Positions 45,642 through 55,830 are shown, counted from the stretch's first letter. The stretch: DNA of 64,000 bases from Thiovibrio sp964588325 (GCA_964588325.1 CAZPOR010000001.1:337266-401265); one strand, 5' to 3'. Notes: a model not told the origin generated them from the letters alone. Numbers and translations: made by a program.

Positions 45642-48368
45642 ATGAAACAAGACAACTCAGCAGGACACATAACAGGCTCCCACGGATTTTCGGGCGTCAT
45701 GAAGATTGTTGTTGCAGTCCTTTTCCTCTTTGTGGCCCAGCCCATCCCGCCGTTGGCAGGGGTTGCCCTTGGCGCCGGATCCGAGCCGAACACCGTCATG
45801 GTGCCGCCCCGGATCAATGCCCAGGCAGGGGGGGATCAACTTGTCGTTGCAAGCGACACAATCTTGCAGGAGGTTGTGCGGAGCAAGGGACTGGCGATGC
45901 TGTCCAGGGAGGAAGTGCAGCAGAAGCTCGGCTATGAGCATTGGCCGCCCAAGGCCGAGGCCTTGAAATCATTGATCTCATCCCCGGCGGTCAACTATGT
46001 GGCGGCCGGCAGCATCACCAAGCTTGGCGAGCAGCTCAGCCTGGATTTTGTCGTCTATGACATCCTCGGCAATAATCCGCCCAAATTTTACTATCAGGTC
46101 AGCAATAACGAGACCGAACTGAAGAAAGCCCTGTCCCAGATGGCCAACGACATTCTCTCCCAAACCGGCCAGTATTTTCTTATCCAGTCCATTGCCATTG
46201 CCGGAAACACCCGCATAGATTCGGGGGCTATCCTGCGTCAGGTTAAAAGTCAGGCAGGGGATCCCTATACCGCTGAGTTGTTGCGGGCGGATTTGAAAAA
46301 CATCTTTCAGATGGGCTATTTCGACGATGTGCAGATCCTCGTCGCCGATACGGAAAAGGGAAAGGACATTACCTTTCAGGTCAAGGAAAAAGCGGTAATC
46401 GGCCAGGTTCTTGTCAACGGCGAACAGGAGCTTGAGGAAAAAGAGGTGAAAGAGGTGGTGAGCATCTCGCCCAACACCATCATCAACACCAAGGAGGTAC
46501 AGACCTCCGTTGAAAATATCCGAAAACTTTATAAGGACAAGGGCTTCTACCGCACCACCGTCGCCGCCAAGCTCAACTACGTTGCCGACGATAAGGTGAA
46601 TGTCACCTTTGATATAGAAGAAGGCGTCAAGATGTATATCAAGGGGATCCGTTTTGTCGGCAACAAAGCCTTCAGCGAGAAGGAATTGCGCAAGGAGATG
46701 ACCACCTCGGAAAAAGGGCTGCTCTCCTGGTTTACCGAATCGGGCAAGTTGAAGCGCGACCTGCTTGAGCAGGACCGCTCCCGGCTCGGCGCCTTGTATC
46801 ACAACAGCGGCTACATCGAGGCCAGGATCAGCGAACCGGTGATAAGCGATGAGGGCGACTGGCTCTATGTCACCTTCGACATCCAGGAGGGCGACCGCTA
46901 CCGGGTCGGCACCATCGAAATCGAGGGGGACATTGTCGGCGAGAAGAACGACCTGTTCAGTCTGCTCGAATTGAGCAAGGAGAAGTTCTTCAGCCGCAAG
47001 ATCTTGCGCGAGGATGTCATGCGCCTGACGGACCGGTATGCCGAGAGTGGCTATGCCTTTGCCGAGGTGGAACCGAAACTGGGCAAGAATGAGGAAGACA
47101 AGCGCATGGATTTGTCGCTCAAGATTGTCCAGGGAACCTTGGTCCACATAAACCGGATCAACATCAAGGGCAACACCCGGACCAGGGATAAAGTCATTCG
47201 CCGCGAGATGCAGGTGAAGGAGGGCGGTCTGCTCGATGCGAGCGCGGTCAGAAAGAGCAGCGAAAAACTCCAGCGGCTTGAGTTTTTTGAAGAGGTGAAC
47301 GTCACCCCGGAGCCGACTGTGCAGGAAGGGCTGATGGATGTGGTGGTCGAGGTGAAGGAAAAGGCTACCGGCACCTTCAGCGTGGGAGCCGGGTACAGCT
47401 CGGTGGACAACCTCATGTTCATGGGCGAGGTCAGTGAAAACAACTTTCTCGGCAAGGGCCAGCGCCTCTCCCTGCAGGCCAACGTGAGCGCCAACAGCAA
47501 CCGCTATAATTTCAGCTTTACCGAGCCGCATCTCAACGACACCAAGCTGCTGTTCGGTTACGATCTGTACAACTGGTCGCGGGAATACGACGATTATACC
47601 AAGGATTCCACCGGTGGGGCTCTGCGCTTTGCCTATCCGGTCTGGAACAAGTGGAATCTGGGCTGGGCCTATGGCTACGACGACACCAAAATGACCGATG
47701 TCCTGCTGACCAATACTTCCCAGTCGATCCTGGATTCCATGAGTATCGAGACCACAAGCTATGTCCGGCTCGGTGTTTCCAAGGACACTCGGAACAAATT
47801 CACCGACGCCTCAAAGGGCTGGCTCACCAATTATTCCATCAAGCACGCGGGCGGCCTCCTGGGGGGGGATAGCGCCTTTACCAAGTACGAAGCCACTTCT
47901 GGCTGGTATTATCCGTTGCCCTGGGAGACAACCTTCCGCATCAAGGGTTCCATCGGCTATGTGGTTGAAAACGAAGGGAAAAAATTGCCGGTGTATGAAA
48001 AATTCTATTTGGGCGGACTCAATACCATCCGGGGGTTTGACAGCGGCAAGATCAGCCCGCTGGAGTTAAACAACGACGGCGTCACCTATTCACGGATCGG
48101 CGGCGAAAAGATGTGGTACGGCAACGTGGAATGGATCTTTCCCATTGTCAAGGATATCGGTCTGAAAGGCTTGGTGTTCTTTGATCTGGGCAATGTGTAC
48201 ACCGATTCCGAGACCTGGGATGTTGCGGATCTTCGCTACAGCACCGGCCTTGGCTTCCGCTGGCTGTCGCCCATGGGGCCCCTGCGCCTTGAATGGGGCT
48301 ACAATCTCGACCCGAAAGACGGCGAGCAGCAGGGGGTCTGGGATTTCAGCATCGGCGGGGCTTTCTAA
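45642..48368 (+). CDS. bamA: Outer-membrane protein assembly factor BamA
   Basis: Omp85 protein that inserts beta-barrels in the outer membrane. 908 residues: signal sequence in about the first 45 residues (MKIVVAVLFLFVAQP..), then an additional alpha/beta domain (about 50-185, VVASDTILQEVVRSKGLAMLS) that looks like a TolB N-domain, then five POTRA repeats starting QSIAIAGNTRIDSG, and a C-terminal beta-barrel with VPVYEKFYLGGLNTIRGFDSG (the conserved VRGF/RGF loop). It ends in GVWDFSIGGAF. The start is uncertain: 45642 (MKQDNS) or 45696 (MKIVV). Confidence 0.92.
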   Translation: MKQDNSAGHITGSHGFSGVMKIVVAVLFLFVAQPIPPLAGVALGAGSEPNTVMVPPRINAQAGGDQLVVASDTILQEVVRSKGLAMLSREEVQQKLGYEHWPPKAEALKSLISSPAVNYVAAGSITKLGEQLSLDFVVYDILGNNPPKFYYQVSNNETELKKALSQMANDILSQTGQYFLIQSIAIAGNTRIDSGAILRQVKSQAGDPYTAELLRADLKNIFQMGYFDDVQILVADTEKGKDITFQVKEKAVIGQVLVNGEQELEEKEVKEVVSISPNTIINTKEVQTSVENIRKLYKDKGFYRTTVAAKLNYVADDKVNVTFDIEEGVKMYIKGIRFVGNKAFSEKELRKEMTTSEKGLLSWFTESGKLKRDLLEQDRSRLGALYHNSGYIEARISEPVISDEGDWLYVTFDIQEGDRYRVGTIEIEGDIVGEKNDLFSLLELSKEKFFSRKILREDVMRLTDRYAESGYAFAEVEPKLGKNEEDKRMDLSLKIVQGTLVHINRINIKGNTRTRDKVIRREMQVKEGGLLDASAVRKSSEKLQRLEFFEEVNVTPEPTVQEGLMDVVVEVKEKATGTFSVGAGYSSVDNLMFMGEVSENNFLGKGQRLSLQANVSANSNRYNFSFTEPHLNDTKLLFGYDLYNWSREYDDYTKDSTGGALRFAYPVWNKWNLGWAYGYDDTKMTDVLLTNTSQSILDSMSIETTSYVRLGVSKDTRNKFTDASKGWLTNYSIKHAGGLLGGDSAFTKYEATSGWYYPLPWETTFRIKGSIGYVVENEGKKLPVYEKFYLGGLNTIRGFDSGKISPLELNNDGVTYSRIGGEKMWYGNVEWIFPIVKDIGLKGLVFFDLGNVYTDSETWDVADLRYSTGLGFRWLSPMGPLRLEWGYNLDPKDGEQQGVWDFSIGGAF

Positions 48369-48387
48369 GAAATGACTCCCTTGGGAA

Positions 48388-48413
48388 ATGTGCCGGTTTT
48401 TTCCGGCATTTTC
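48388..48413 (+). terminator. Weak terminator between bamA and mfd
   Basis: Stem TGCCGG / CCGGCA with an all-T loop and TTTT following. The short arms make it modest. Confidence 0.45.
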
Positions 48414-48432
48414 GCTCCGACACAGACAATAC

Positions 48433-51400
48433 ATGGATAATAGACTGACGGCCCTCTTCACCGAGGGCCGTTCCGTTAACATCATCGGGTTGCGGGGAAG
48501 CGGCGCCGCCTTCCATCTCGGCCGCACGGCCCTGCTCGGACAGCGTCCCATCCTCTGCCTTACGCCAAGCGAGACCGCGGCCCAGCACCTTGTGCAGGAT
48601 CTTGCTCTTTTTGCCGACACCCCGGCCTTGTATTTTCCCGGCCAAGAAATCCCCCCCTATACCCCGTTGTCGCCGGACAGCCGCACCGTTGCCGAGCGCC
48701 TTGCCGTTTTGTTCCATATCCACAGCGCGGACACGCCCTGTATCCTGGTCATGTCGGTGGAGGCCCTGTTGAGAAGGGTTTTGCCTCGCGCCTCCCTTGC
48801 AAGCCTGGCAGAATTGGTCATGCGCGGCGAGGAGACCGATCGTGACGGACTGATTGCCTCGCTCAGCGCCTGTGGCTATGACGGGGCCAACCTGGTGCAG
48901 TCGGTTGGCGAGTTCAGTCTGCGCGGCGGCATTCTGGATATTTTCCCCGCTGGTTTTGAGATGCCGGTCCGGCTCGACTTCTGTGGCGATACCGTAGAAT
49001 CCATTCGCAGGTTTGATCCCATCAGTCAACGCTCGGTTGAAGATCTTGAAGAGGTGGTTCTCCTGCCCGTGAGCGATATCCTCTATCCTGCCGCGGAGCA
49101 AGAGCTGCATCTGCTGCTCGAACGGTTCCAGGGGGCGGCCGCGGAACTTGATTGGGACAGCGAGCGGGTCAAGGTGATGGCGGATTGCCTTGAGCATCGC
49201 CGGCGTTTTCCAGGGGTTGAGTTCCTGTTGCCGTTGTTCCACGAAAAGCCCTCGACCGTGCTCGACTACCTGCCGGACGAGACCATTGTCTTTTTCTCCT
49301 CGCCAACCGCAATCGCGGAGAGTCTCGCCCTCTGCCGGGAAAGGATCGAGGCGAATTTCGCCGAGGCCGCCGCTGCCCGCCTGCCCGTTTTGCCGCCGGA
49401 GCGGATATTTTTGCCGGAAAATGAATGGCGAGAACGGCTGGCGCGTTTTCCCCAGGGGCGATTCTACGATTTTGCCCATCCGGACATGGAAGAAGGGGAA
49501 ACCCTGGAAATATCCTGCGGCAACCATGTTTTGCTCAAGCAGCAGCTTGAGCTGCAACGCAAGAATCAGGGGATGATGCCGGAGCTGACCCGGCAGTTGC
49601 ACCTCTGGCGCGCGGCCGGCGAGGCTGTTTTTTTTGCCTGCCGGACCAGGCGGCATGCGGAGCACATGGCGGAATTGCTCCGTCAATACGACCTGCCGGT
49701 TGCCATAACCGAAGCGCCTGTGCTGGATCCCTCTTCCGCCAGCCGAGAGATTCTCCTGGTGGATTCGCCGCTGGCTGCGGGCTTTGATCTGCCTGATGCC
49801 CGGCTGCACTGGGTTTCGGAAAGCGAGCTGTTCGGCGAGTTGCGCCTGGGGGCGGGAAAAAAGAAGGGGGTTCAACGGAACAGGCCGCTGGTGAGCTTTG
49901 AGGAACTTCAACTCGGCGATATCGTGGTTCACGCGGCCCACGGCCTTGGCCGGTATGAAGGGCTGGTCAATATCGTGCTGGGCGGCATCGCCAACGACTT
50001 TTTTCAACTGGTGTACCGCGACGGGGACAAGCTTTACGTGCCGGTGGATCAGCTCAAGGTGATCAGCAAGTACCAGGGGCTCTCCGACACCGAGCCGAAA
50101 CTCGACAAGCTGGGCGGCAAGGTCTGGCAGACCCGGCGGGAAAAGGTCAAGGAAGAGGTCTGGAAGGTGGCCCAGGACTTACTTAGCCTCTACGCCCGGC
50201 GGGCCATGGTGGAGGGATATGCCTTTTCGCCGCCGGATGAGCTGTTCCATGAGATGGAGGAGTCCTTTCCGTACGACGAGACCGCGGGCCAGCTCAAGGC
50301 GATCAACGAGGTGCTCGACGATCTGACCGCGCCCCGGCCCATGGACCGGCTGGTTTGCGGGGACGTGGGCTACGGCAAGACCGAGGTCGCCGTCCGGGCG
50401 GCCTTCAAGGTGGTGGCCGACAATTTTCAGGTCGCCATTCTGGTGCCGACCACGGTGCTGGCCGAGCAGCATGCCGCCACCTTCCGCGAGCGTTTGCAGG
50501 GCTTTCCGGTCCGGGTGGAAAGCCTGACCCGCTTTCGCAGCCCGGCGGAGCAGAAGCAGATCATCCAGGAACTGGGCCAGGGCAGGGTCGATATCGTGGT
50601 CGGCACCCACCGGCTGCTGTCTCAGGATGTGGTTTTCAAGCGGCTCGGTCTCCTGATCATCGATGAGGAGCACCGCTTCGGCGTTTCCCACAAGGAAAAA
50701 CTTAAAAAGCTCAAGAGCCAGGTGGATGTCCTCACCCTGACCGCCACCCCGATCCCCCGCACCCTGCAACTCTCCCTGCTCAGTATCCGCGACCTTTCCG
50801 TGATCAGCTCGCCGCCCGAATTCAGGCGGCCGGTGAAAACCTTTGTGGCCCGCAATGACGAGCTGGTGATCAAGGAAGCCGTGGTGAAGGAGATGCAGCG
50901 GGGCGGCCAGGTTTTTCTGGTCCACAACCGGGTTCATTCCATCCAGGAAATGGCCGCCAGGGTGCAGAAGCTGGTCCCCGAGGCACGGCTGGCCGTGGCC
51001 CACGGCCAGATGCCGGGAAAGGCGCTGGAAGAAATCATGGTCCGTTTCGTCAAGCGAGAGATCGATGTGCTGGTCTGCACCACCATCATCGAATCAGGCC
51101 TGGATATCCCCAATGCCAACACCATTGTCATCACCCGGGCGGACCGGCTGGGCCTGGCGGAAATCTATCAGCTTCGCGGCCGGGTGGGGCGGGGCAGGGA
51201 GCAGGCGTATGCCTATCTGCTGGTCCCCTCCCTGGACGGGTTGTCCAAGGATGCCCAGCAGCGGCTGCGGGCGCTCATGGATTACAACGAGCTTGGCGGC
51301 GGCTTCAAGCTGGCCATGAGCGACCTGCAGATCCGGGGGGGCGGCAATATTCTGGGGATCTCGCAAAGCGGCAATATCGCGGCGGTGGGCTATGACCTGT

Positions 51401-51924
51401 ACCTTGAGCTGCTGCAGCAGACGGTTCTCGACTTGAAGCGGAAAGGCGCAGGCGGGGAGCAGCCCCAGGAGCAAATCGAGCCTGAAATCAATCTCAAGAT
51501 TTCGGCCTTTTTGCCGGAACGGTATATTCCCGCCACGGAACAGCGTTATATCGCCTACCGCCGTCTGACCAACGCCGAGCAGGTGGAAGAGCTGATGGAC
51601 CTGAAGGATGAATTTGGTGACCGCTATGGTCAGCTTCCCCAGGAGGCCCTCAATCTGTTCGAGGTGCTGGCCCTGAAAACCCTGCTCAGGCGGCTGGGGA
51701 TCAGCAAGCTGGAGCAAGGGCCGGGCAATCTGGTCTTCTCCTTTCATGAAAAAACCCCGGTATCCCCGGAAAAGATCATGCGTCTGCTTGAAAAATACAA
51801 GGGGCGGGCCCGCTTTACCCCCGAAGCGCGGCTGATCATCACAACTCAATCCGCGGCCTCGCCGGAACAAACCCTCGAAAATGCGCAAAAGATCCTGGCC
51901 CTGCTCGCGGAAGATGACATTTGA
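48433..51924 (+). CDS. mfd: Transcription-repair coupling factor Mfd
   Basis: Removes RNA polymerase stalled at DNA lesions and recruits UvrA. 1163 residues: N-terminal UvrB-like domain (QSVGEFSLRGGILDIFP), an RNA-polymerase-interacting CarD-like domain (LQLGDIVVHAAHGLGRYEGL, about residues 490-550), a superfamily 2 translocase with Walker A CGDVGYGKTE, DEEH box in LLIIDEEHRFGVSHKE and motif VI QLRGRVGRGREQAYAY, and the C-terminal TRCF domain. ATG 48433 is taken because the upstream ATG at 48388 lies inside the terminator hairpin; neither has a good RBS. Confidence 0.95.
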   Translation: MDNRLTALFTEGRSVNIIGLRGSGAAFHLGRTALLGQRPILCLTPSETAAQHLVQDLALFADTPALYFPGQEIPPYTPLSPDSRTVAERLAVLFHIHSADTPCILVMSVEALLRRVLPRASLASLAELVMRGEETDRDGLIASLSACGYDGANLVQSVGEFSLRGGILDIFPAGFEMPVRLDFCGDTVESIRRFDPISQRSVEDLEEVVLLPVSDILYPAAEQELHLLLERFQGAAAELDWDSERVKVMADCLEHRRRFPGVEFLLPLFHEKPSTVLDYLPDETIVFFSSPTAIAESLALCRERIEANFAEAAAARLPVLPPERIFLPENEWRERLARFPQGRFYDFAHPDMEEGETLEISCGNHVLLKQQLELQRKNQGMMPELTRQLHLWRAAGEAVFFACRTRRHAEHMAELLRQYDLPVAITEAPVLDPSSASREILLVDSPLAAGFDLPDARLHWVSESELFGELRLGAGKKKGVQRNRPLVSFEELQLGDIVVHAAHGLGRYEGLVNIVLGGIANDFFQLVYRDGDKLYVPVDQLKVISKYQGLSDTEPKLDKLGGKVWQTRREKVKEEVWKVAQDLLSLYARRAMVEGYAFSPPDELFHEMEESFPYDETAGQLKAINEVLDDLTAPRPMDRLVCGDVGYGKTEVAVRAAFKVVADNFQVAILVPTTVLAEQHAATFRERLQGFPVRVESLTRFRSPAEQKQIIQELGQGRVDIVVGTHRLLSQDVVFKRLGLLIIDEEHRFGVSHKEKLKKLKSQVDVLTLTATPIPRTLQLSLLSIRDLSVISSPPEFRRPVKTFVARNDELVIKEAVVKEMQRGGQVFLVHNRVHSIQEMAARVQKLVPEARLAVAHGQMPGKALEEIMVRFVKREIDVLVCTTIIESGLDIPNANTIVITRADRLGLAEIYQLRGRVGRGREQAYAYLLVPSLDGLSKDAQQRLRALMDYNELGGGFKLAMSDLQIRGGGNILGISQSGNIAAVGYDLYLELLQQTVLDLKRKGAGGEQPQEQIEPEINLKISAFLPERYIPATEQRYIAYRRLTNAEQVEELMDLKDEFGDRYGQLPQEALNLFEVLALKTLLRRLGISKLEQGPGNLVFSFHEKTPVSPEKIMRLLEKYKGRARFTPEARLIITTQSAASPEQTLENAQKILALLAEDDI

Positions 51925-51992
51925 AAATGACTGTGGTAGAATTTGGCGGTTATAAAGTCGTATAAGATTAAAAACAATATTTTCAACCTGTT

Positions 51993-52982
51993 ATGAGTGG
52001 ATCGGTGAAATTTTCCTTACATCTTGTATGCTCCGCCCTGTGTTTTCTTGCTTTTTTTCACCCTCCTGCCGCCCAGGCGGAGGTGGTGGACCGCATCATC
52101 GCCATTGTCAACGATGATGTTATTACCTTCTCCGACCTCAACCGGGAAGGGGGGGCGCTGTTTCGCCGGATTACCCAGGAAGCCCCGCCGGAGCAAGTGG
52201 AGCGAACCCTGCTGAAGGCCAAGGAGGAAGTGCTTTCCGGTCTTATTGACAGGCTTATCGTCGAACAACGGGCTAAAAAGCTCGGGATTTCCGTGGGCGA
52301 CCCGGAAGTGGAGAGCGCCATCGCCAGAATTGTCGAGCGCAACAAAACCACGGCGGAAAAATTCTGGCAGCAGATGACGCTCATGGGTTCCAACGAGCGA
52401 GATTACCGGGAACTCATCCGAAGCCAGATCCTGCAGGAAAGGCTGATCGATTATGAAATCCGTTCCCGGGTTGTGGTCAATGAGGAGCGGATCCGCGAAT
52501 TTTACGAAAAGAATTATACCCAGAAAACAAAAGAAGATGCCTATCATGTCTTGCAGATGGGGTTTGTCTGGAAGGAAAATACCCAGGCTGCCAAGGATGA
52601 TGCCCGGCGTCGGGCTGAAGAGGCTCGGCGGCAGGCCCTTGCCGGACAGGATTTCAGAGCCCTGGCTCGGCAGGCGTCCGATCTGCCTTCGGCCAAGGAT
52701 GGCGGAGATATCGGGGTTTTCAGGAAGTCGGAGATGGCGGCCTACATGAAAGCGGGTATTGCCGGGCTGCAAGTGGGACAGGTGAGTTCCATCCAGGAGG
52801 CTCCGGACGGGTATCAGTTTTTCAAGCTTCTTTCCGACCGGGGAGATGTTGCTGTTCAGGCTTCCTACGAGACGGTCAAGGAACAGATCCGGCAGCGTCT
52901 GTATGAGGATGCGTTGAAAAACCAGTTTCAGAAATGGGTAAAAGAGCTTCGCGATCAGGCGTATATAAAGAAAATACTTTAG
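51993..52982 (+). CDS. surA: Periplasmic peptidyl-prolyl isomerase / chaperone SurA
   Basis: Folds outer-membrane proteins in the periplasm. 329 residues: signal peptide 1-29 (ALCFLAFFHPPAAQA), SurA N domain with VVDRIIAIVNDDVITFSDL, and one parvulin domain (about 175-285; YHVLQMGFVWKENTQAAK, LARQASDLPSAKDGGDIGVF, GLQVGQVSSIQEAPDGYQFFKL). E. coli SurA has two parvulin domains; this one has a single one, common in Desulfobacterota. It follows mfd by 68 bases. Confidence 0.88.
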   Translation: MSGSVKFSLHLVCSALCFLAFFHPPAAQAEVVDRIIAIVNDDVITFSDLNREGGALFRRITQEAPPEQVERTLLKAKEEVLSGLIDRLIVEQRAKKLGISVGDPEVESAIARIVERNKTTAEKFWQQMTLMGSNERDYRELIRSQILQERLIDYEIRSRVVVNEERIREFYEKNYTQKTKEDAYHVLQMGFVWKENTQAAKDDARRRAEEARRQALAGQDFRALARQASDLPSAKDGGDIGVFRKSEMAAYMKAGIAGLQVGQVSSIQEAPDGYQFFKLLSDRGDVAVQASYETVKEQIRQRLYEDALKNQFQKWVKELRDQAYIKKIL

Positions 52983-53016
52983 TCTCGCCCCATGTCCCAT
53001 AACATCAGGAAAAGGG

Positions 53017-54171
53017 ATGTCTTCCATGACCAAGGATTCGCAATCCGCTGATGATGCAACCGAGCAACCTGCAGCTTTGTCACGATCCGATGAAACCCTT
53101 GGCAGTTTTCTAAAAAGACATCGGCACAGCCAGGGAAAAGAGCTTGAGGAAATCGCGAAAAAGACGCGCATTCATGCCTCAACGCTCCGGGCCATTGAAG
53201 AGGACAACCCCAAGGCCCTGCCGGCAGATGTTTTCGCCCGCGGTTTTATAAAAAATTATGCGCAGTATCTTGGCCTTGATCCCAATGAGGCCTTGGCCTG
53301 GTATATCGAGCAGAATGCCGGAGAGGTCAAGCCGCCGGAAAAGATCAACGTCCAGGAGGTTCTGGCCGGCGAGACCATGGCCGAGGTTCAGACTTTCCCT
53401 TTTGGACGTTTCGTCGGTTTTTTTGTTGTCGTGGGCGTTCTTTTCCTTGCCGGGTATCTGATCTTGAATTTTTTGAATTCCTCGGGGCCTCCGGCCGATG
53501 TTCCAGGGCAAGAGACCAATGCCCCGGCCGTGGTGCAACCGCAACTGCTGCCCGCCCCGGTAACCGGGGAACCTGGGGAACCTGGGGAAACCACCCCCGA
53601 GGGCGGCGGTCCGGAAGCGGGTCAACCGGAATCTGTGACGGATGGAGCAGTGCAGGCTCCGCCTCTGCCGCTGTCCGGAGCTGAGAAAATCGGGGCAGAA
53701 GGAACCGGGGGGGGAGCCGCTTCCGAAAAGGCCGGAAATCTTGCGGAGACCCAGAAGATTGAGGCGGATCAGTCCTCCGGAGTCAAAAAAAAAACAGATG
53801 AGGGCAGATTCGTGATTCTTCCCCGGGCCACCAAGGAAAAGCCCGGGCACCCCCCCGCATCCCAGGATCTGGTCAAGCCTGCTGCCGTAGCTGCGGCGCC
53901 ACCGCCGCCCTCGCTGGTGAAACAGCCGGGGATGAATTATGTTCTGGAGGTCAAATTCACCGAGACCACCTGGCTTTCCGTGCAGATAGACAAGGAAAAG
54001 AAGAAGTCCGCCATCTACCAGCCCGGAGATCACTTGGTGTTGCAGGCGGCGAAAAAGATTTCCCTTTTTGTAGGGAATGCCGGAGGGGTTTCCCTTACCT
54101 TGAATGGCAAACCGGTCCCTTCCTTCGGCAAGTCAATGGAAAGCGCCCGGGTTTCCTTCCCGATCGAATAG
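53017..54171 (+). CDS. rodZ: RodZ-like HTH membrane protein
   Basis: 384 residues: cytoplasmic XRE-type HTH (about 27-95, LGSFLKRHRHSQGKELEEIAKKT), a membrane helix at about 128-150 (GFFVVVGVLFLAGYLILNFL), a long Pro/Gly/Glu-rich linker, and a C-terminal periplasmic DUF4115 domain (TTWLSVQIDKEKK, YQPGDHLVLQAAKKISLFVGN). It matches the RodZ plan: it anchors MreB and helps set rod shape. mreB is not in the window. ATG 53017 or 53026. The linker is low complexity and varies between relatives. Confidence 0.85.
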   Translation: MSSMTKDSQSADDATEQPAALSRSDETLGSFLKRHRHSQGKELEEIAKKTRIHASTLRAIEEDNPKALPADVFARGFIKNYAQYLGLDPNEALAWYIEQNAGEVKPPEKINVQEVLAGETMAEVQTFPFGRFVGFFVVVGVLFLAGYLILNFLNSSGPPADVPGQETNAPAVVQPQLLPAPVTGEPGEPGETTPEGGGPEAGQPESVTDGAVQAPPLPLSGAEKIGAEGTGGGAASEKAGNLAETQKIEADQSSGVKKKTDEGRFVILPRATKEKPGHPPASQDLVKPAAVAAAPPPPSLVKQPGMNYVLEVKFTETTWLSVQIDKEKKKSAIYQPGDHLVLQAAKKISLFVGNAGGVSLTLNGKPVPSFGKSMESARVSFPIE

Positions 54172-54186
54172 TCCTAGTCTCGGCAG

Positions 54187-54942
54187 ATGTCCTTGTTGCA
54201 GCAAGGTTTGGCCATCGTCCTCCAGGTTAAGGATCACGGGGATTCCGACAAGATTGTCACCCTGTATACCCTTGAGTATGGAAAGATCGTGCTTATCGCC
54301 AAGGGCGCCAAGCGCAGCAAGAAACGTTTTGTCAACAAGCTGGAGCTGTTTTCCCTCCTCGCCATCCATTTTGCCCCAAGCCGTCACAGTTCGCTCATGC
54401 GCCTGGATCAGGCCGAGTTGCTGAATCCTTTCCCCAGGTTGCGGGAGAACTATGAACGGTACATCGCAGCCTCCCTGCTGTGCGAGCTTGTTCTGCACTG
54501 GACCCGGGAGCATGACTGCGATGAGGAGCTTTTCCGCTTGCTTGTCTGGGCGCTGGAAGGATTGGCTCTTGCCGGTGGGGCTGTCAATCGCACGATCATT
54601 TTTTTCCACGTCAAAATGCTGGATATCCTGGGGTATCGCCCCGATCTGACCGGCTGCCTTGATTGCGGTGTTCTCGGTGCGCCCGGCATTGTGTACCGCT
54701 TCAGCGCCATGCGCAACGGATTGGTGTGCAGCCGGTGTGAGCCCCGGGCCACGGGGAATACCTCCCCGCCGCTTTCCATTCAAACCATTCAATTGCTGCG
54801 CAGGGCTCAGGACATGGAGCAAGGCAAACTGGAACGGCTCCATTTTTCCCCGGCGGCCACCCGCGAGGCTGTTGCCTTGCTGAAGCGGTATGACAACCAT
54901 CTTTTGCAGCGGGAGGTGCAGTCCTGGAGTTTTCTGGGCTGA
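54187..54942 (+). CDS. recO: DNA repair protein RecO
   Basis: Loads RecA onto SSB-coated ssDNA with RecR (gap repair and annealing). 251 residues: N-terminal OB fold (GLAIVLQVKDHGDSDKIVTLYTLEYGKIVLIAKGAKR), helical middle, and a zinc-binding CLDCGVLG...CSRCEPRA pattern (four Cys). It ends 3 bases before palindromic copy C. It lies 15 bases after rodZ, same operon. Confidence 0.94.
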   Translation: MSLLQQGLAIVLQVKDHGDSDKIVTLYTLEYGKIVLIAKGAKRSKKRFVNKLELFSLLAIHFAPSRHSSLMRLDQAELLNPFPRLRENYERYIAASLLCELVLHWTREHDCDEELFRLLVWALEGLALAGGAVNRTIIFFHVKMLDILGYRPDLTGCLDCGVLGAPGIVYRFSAMRNGLVCSRCEPRATGNTSPPLSIQTIQLLRRAQDMEQGKLERLHFSPAATREAVALLKRYDNHLLQREVQSWSFLG

Positions 54943-54945
54943 GAG

Positions 54946-55090
54946 TAACTGTCCAGCAGCACCACATCTGCTTCGCAGTCTCGCTCTACGCTCGCTTAGC
55001 TGTCATCGGCTTGCTCATGTGCAATAGCACACTTCGCAAGCCTCTTTCGCGCATCTGTGGCAGCAGCGAAGCGGCGCTGCTGAACAGTTA
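54946..55090. repeat. Palindromic intergenic element, copy C
   Basis: 145 bases with 15-bp terminal arms, TAACTGTCCAGCAGC (54946-54960) against TAACTGTTCAGCAGC read from 55090 back to 55076 (14 of 15 identical). Long blocks are identical to copy A (ACCACATCTGCTTCGC, GCATCTGTGGCAGCAGCGAA, CGGCGCTGCTG). It has an extra CTCGCTTAGCTGTCATCGG unit shared with copy B. Located 3 bases after recO, between convergent genes. Confidence 0.88.
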
Positions 55091-55137
55091 CCGTTCGGGG
55101 ATGCCTTGGGCGGGATAATAGTCCCTGAGCTGATTGC

Positions 55138-55716
55138 TTATTCCGCTTTGATTTTCTCCAGAAGCCAGGCCATGTTGCGTCCCAGGTCGCGCATGGTTTT
55201 CATGCCTTCCTCGTCGTTGGCCACCTCGCCCGGCTCCCTGCCGATGCCGATATTCCAGTACGAGGAGCCCACCACGATCATCTGGCCGATCAAGAAAAAG
55301 GCGTTGAGGGAGTTGAATACCTGATAGGCTCCGGCCCGGCGCACCGCCACCACCCCGGCTCCGGCCTTGCGTTTGAACAGATCGCCGTTGGCCCGGGAAA
55401 CCATGCCGCACCGTTCGATCAGAGCCTTCATTCCTGCGGAGACATCGGCGAAATAGGTGGGGGATCCCAGGAGAATGCCATCCGCAGCGATCATCTTGGC
55501 GAGACAGTCGTTGATGATATCCTTTTCCACGGCGCAACGGCTGTCTTTGTTCTTGAAGCACTGATAGCAGGCGATGCAGCCTGAGACCGGCTGGCCTGAC
55601 AGCTCCACCAGTTCCGTGTCGATTCCTTGCAGAGACAGCTCTTCCAGCGCGGTATTCAGCAATTTTGCGGTATTTCCTCCCTTGCGGGCGCTCCCGTTGA
55701 AAGCGATGACTTTCAT
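55138..55716 (-). CDS. Flavodoxin-like NADPH-dependent FMN reductase / iron-sulfur flavoprotein
   Basis: 192 residues: KVIAFNGSARKGGNTAKLLNTAL is the FMN phosphate loop; CIACYQCFKNKDSRC (residues about 47-61) is the compact Cys motif of archaeal/anaerobic iron-sulfur flavoproteins, which bind a [4Fe-4S] cluster; DGILLGSPTYFADVS follows. It is likely to shuttle electrons in anaerobic metabolism. ATG 55716 follows AAGGAG. The gene is convergent with recO. Confidence 0.85.
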   Translation of the reverse strand: MKVIAFNGSARKGGNTAKLLNTALEELSLQGIDTELVELSGQPVSGCIACYQCFKNKDSRCAVEKDIINDCLAKMIAADGILLGSPTYFADVSAGMKALIERCGMVSRANGDLFKRKAGAGVVAVRRAGAYQVFNSLNAFFLIGQMIVVGSSYWNIGIGREPGEVANDEEGMKTMRDLGRNMAWLLEKIKAE

Positions 55717-55830
55717 GGCATTCTCCTTGTGTGTTTCTGGTTCATGGAATGGGGGTGCTTGTCCTGCATGCACGCATGGGTGTCTGCCACGGTATTGTAA
55801 TCGAGATTGGAAAGACGGGAAAGAGATTCG

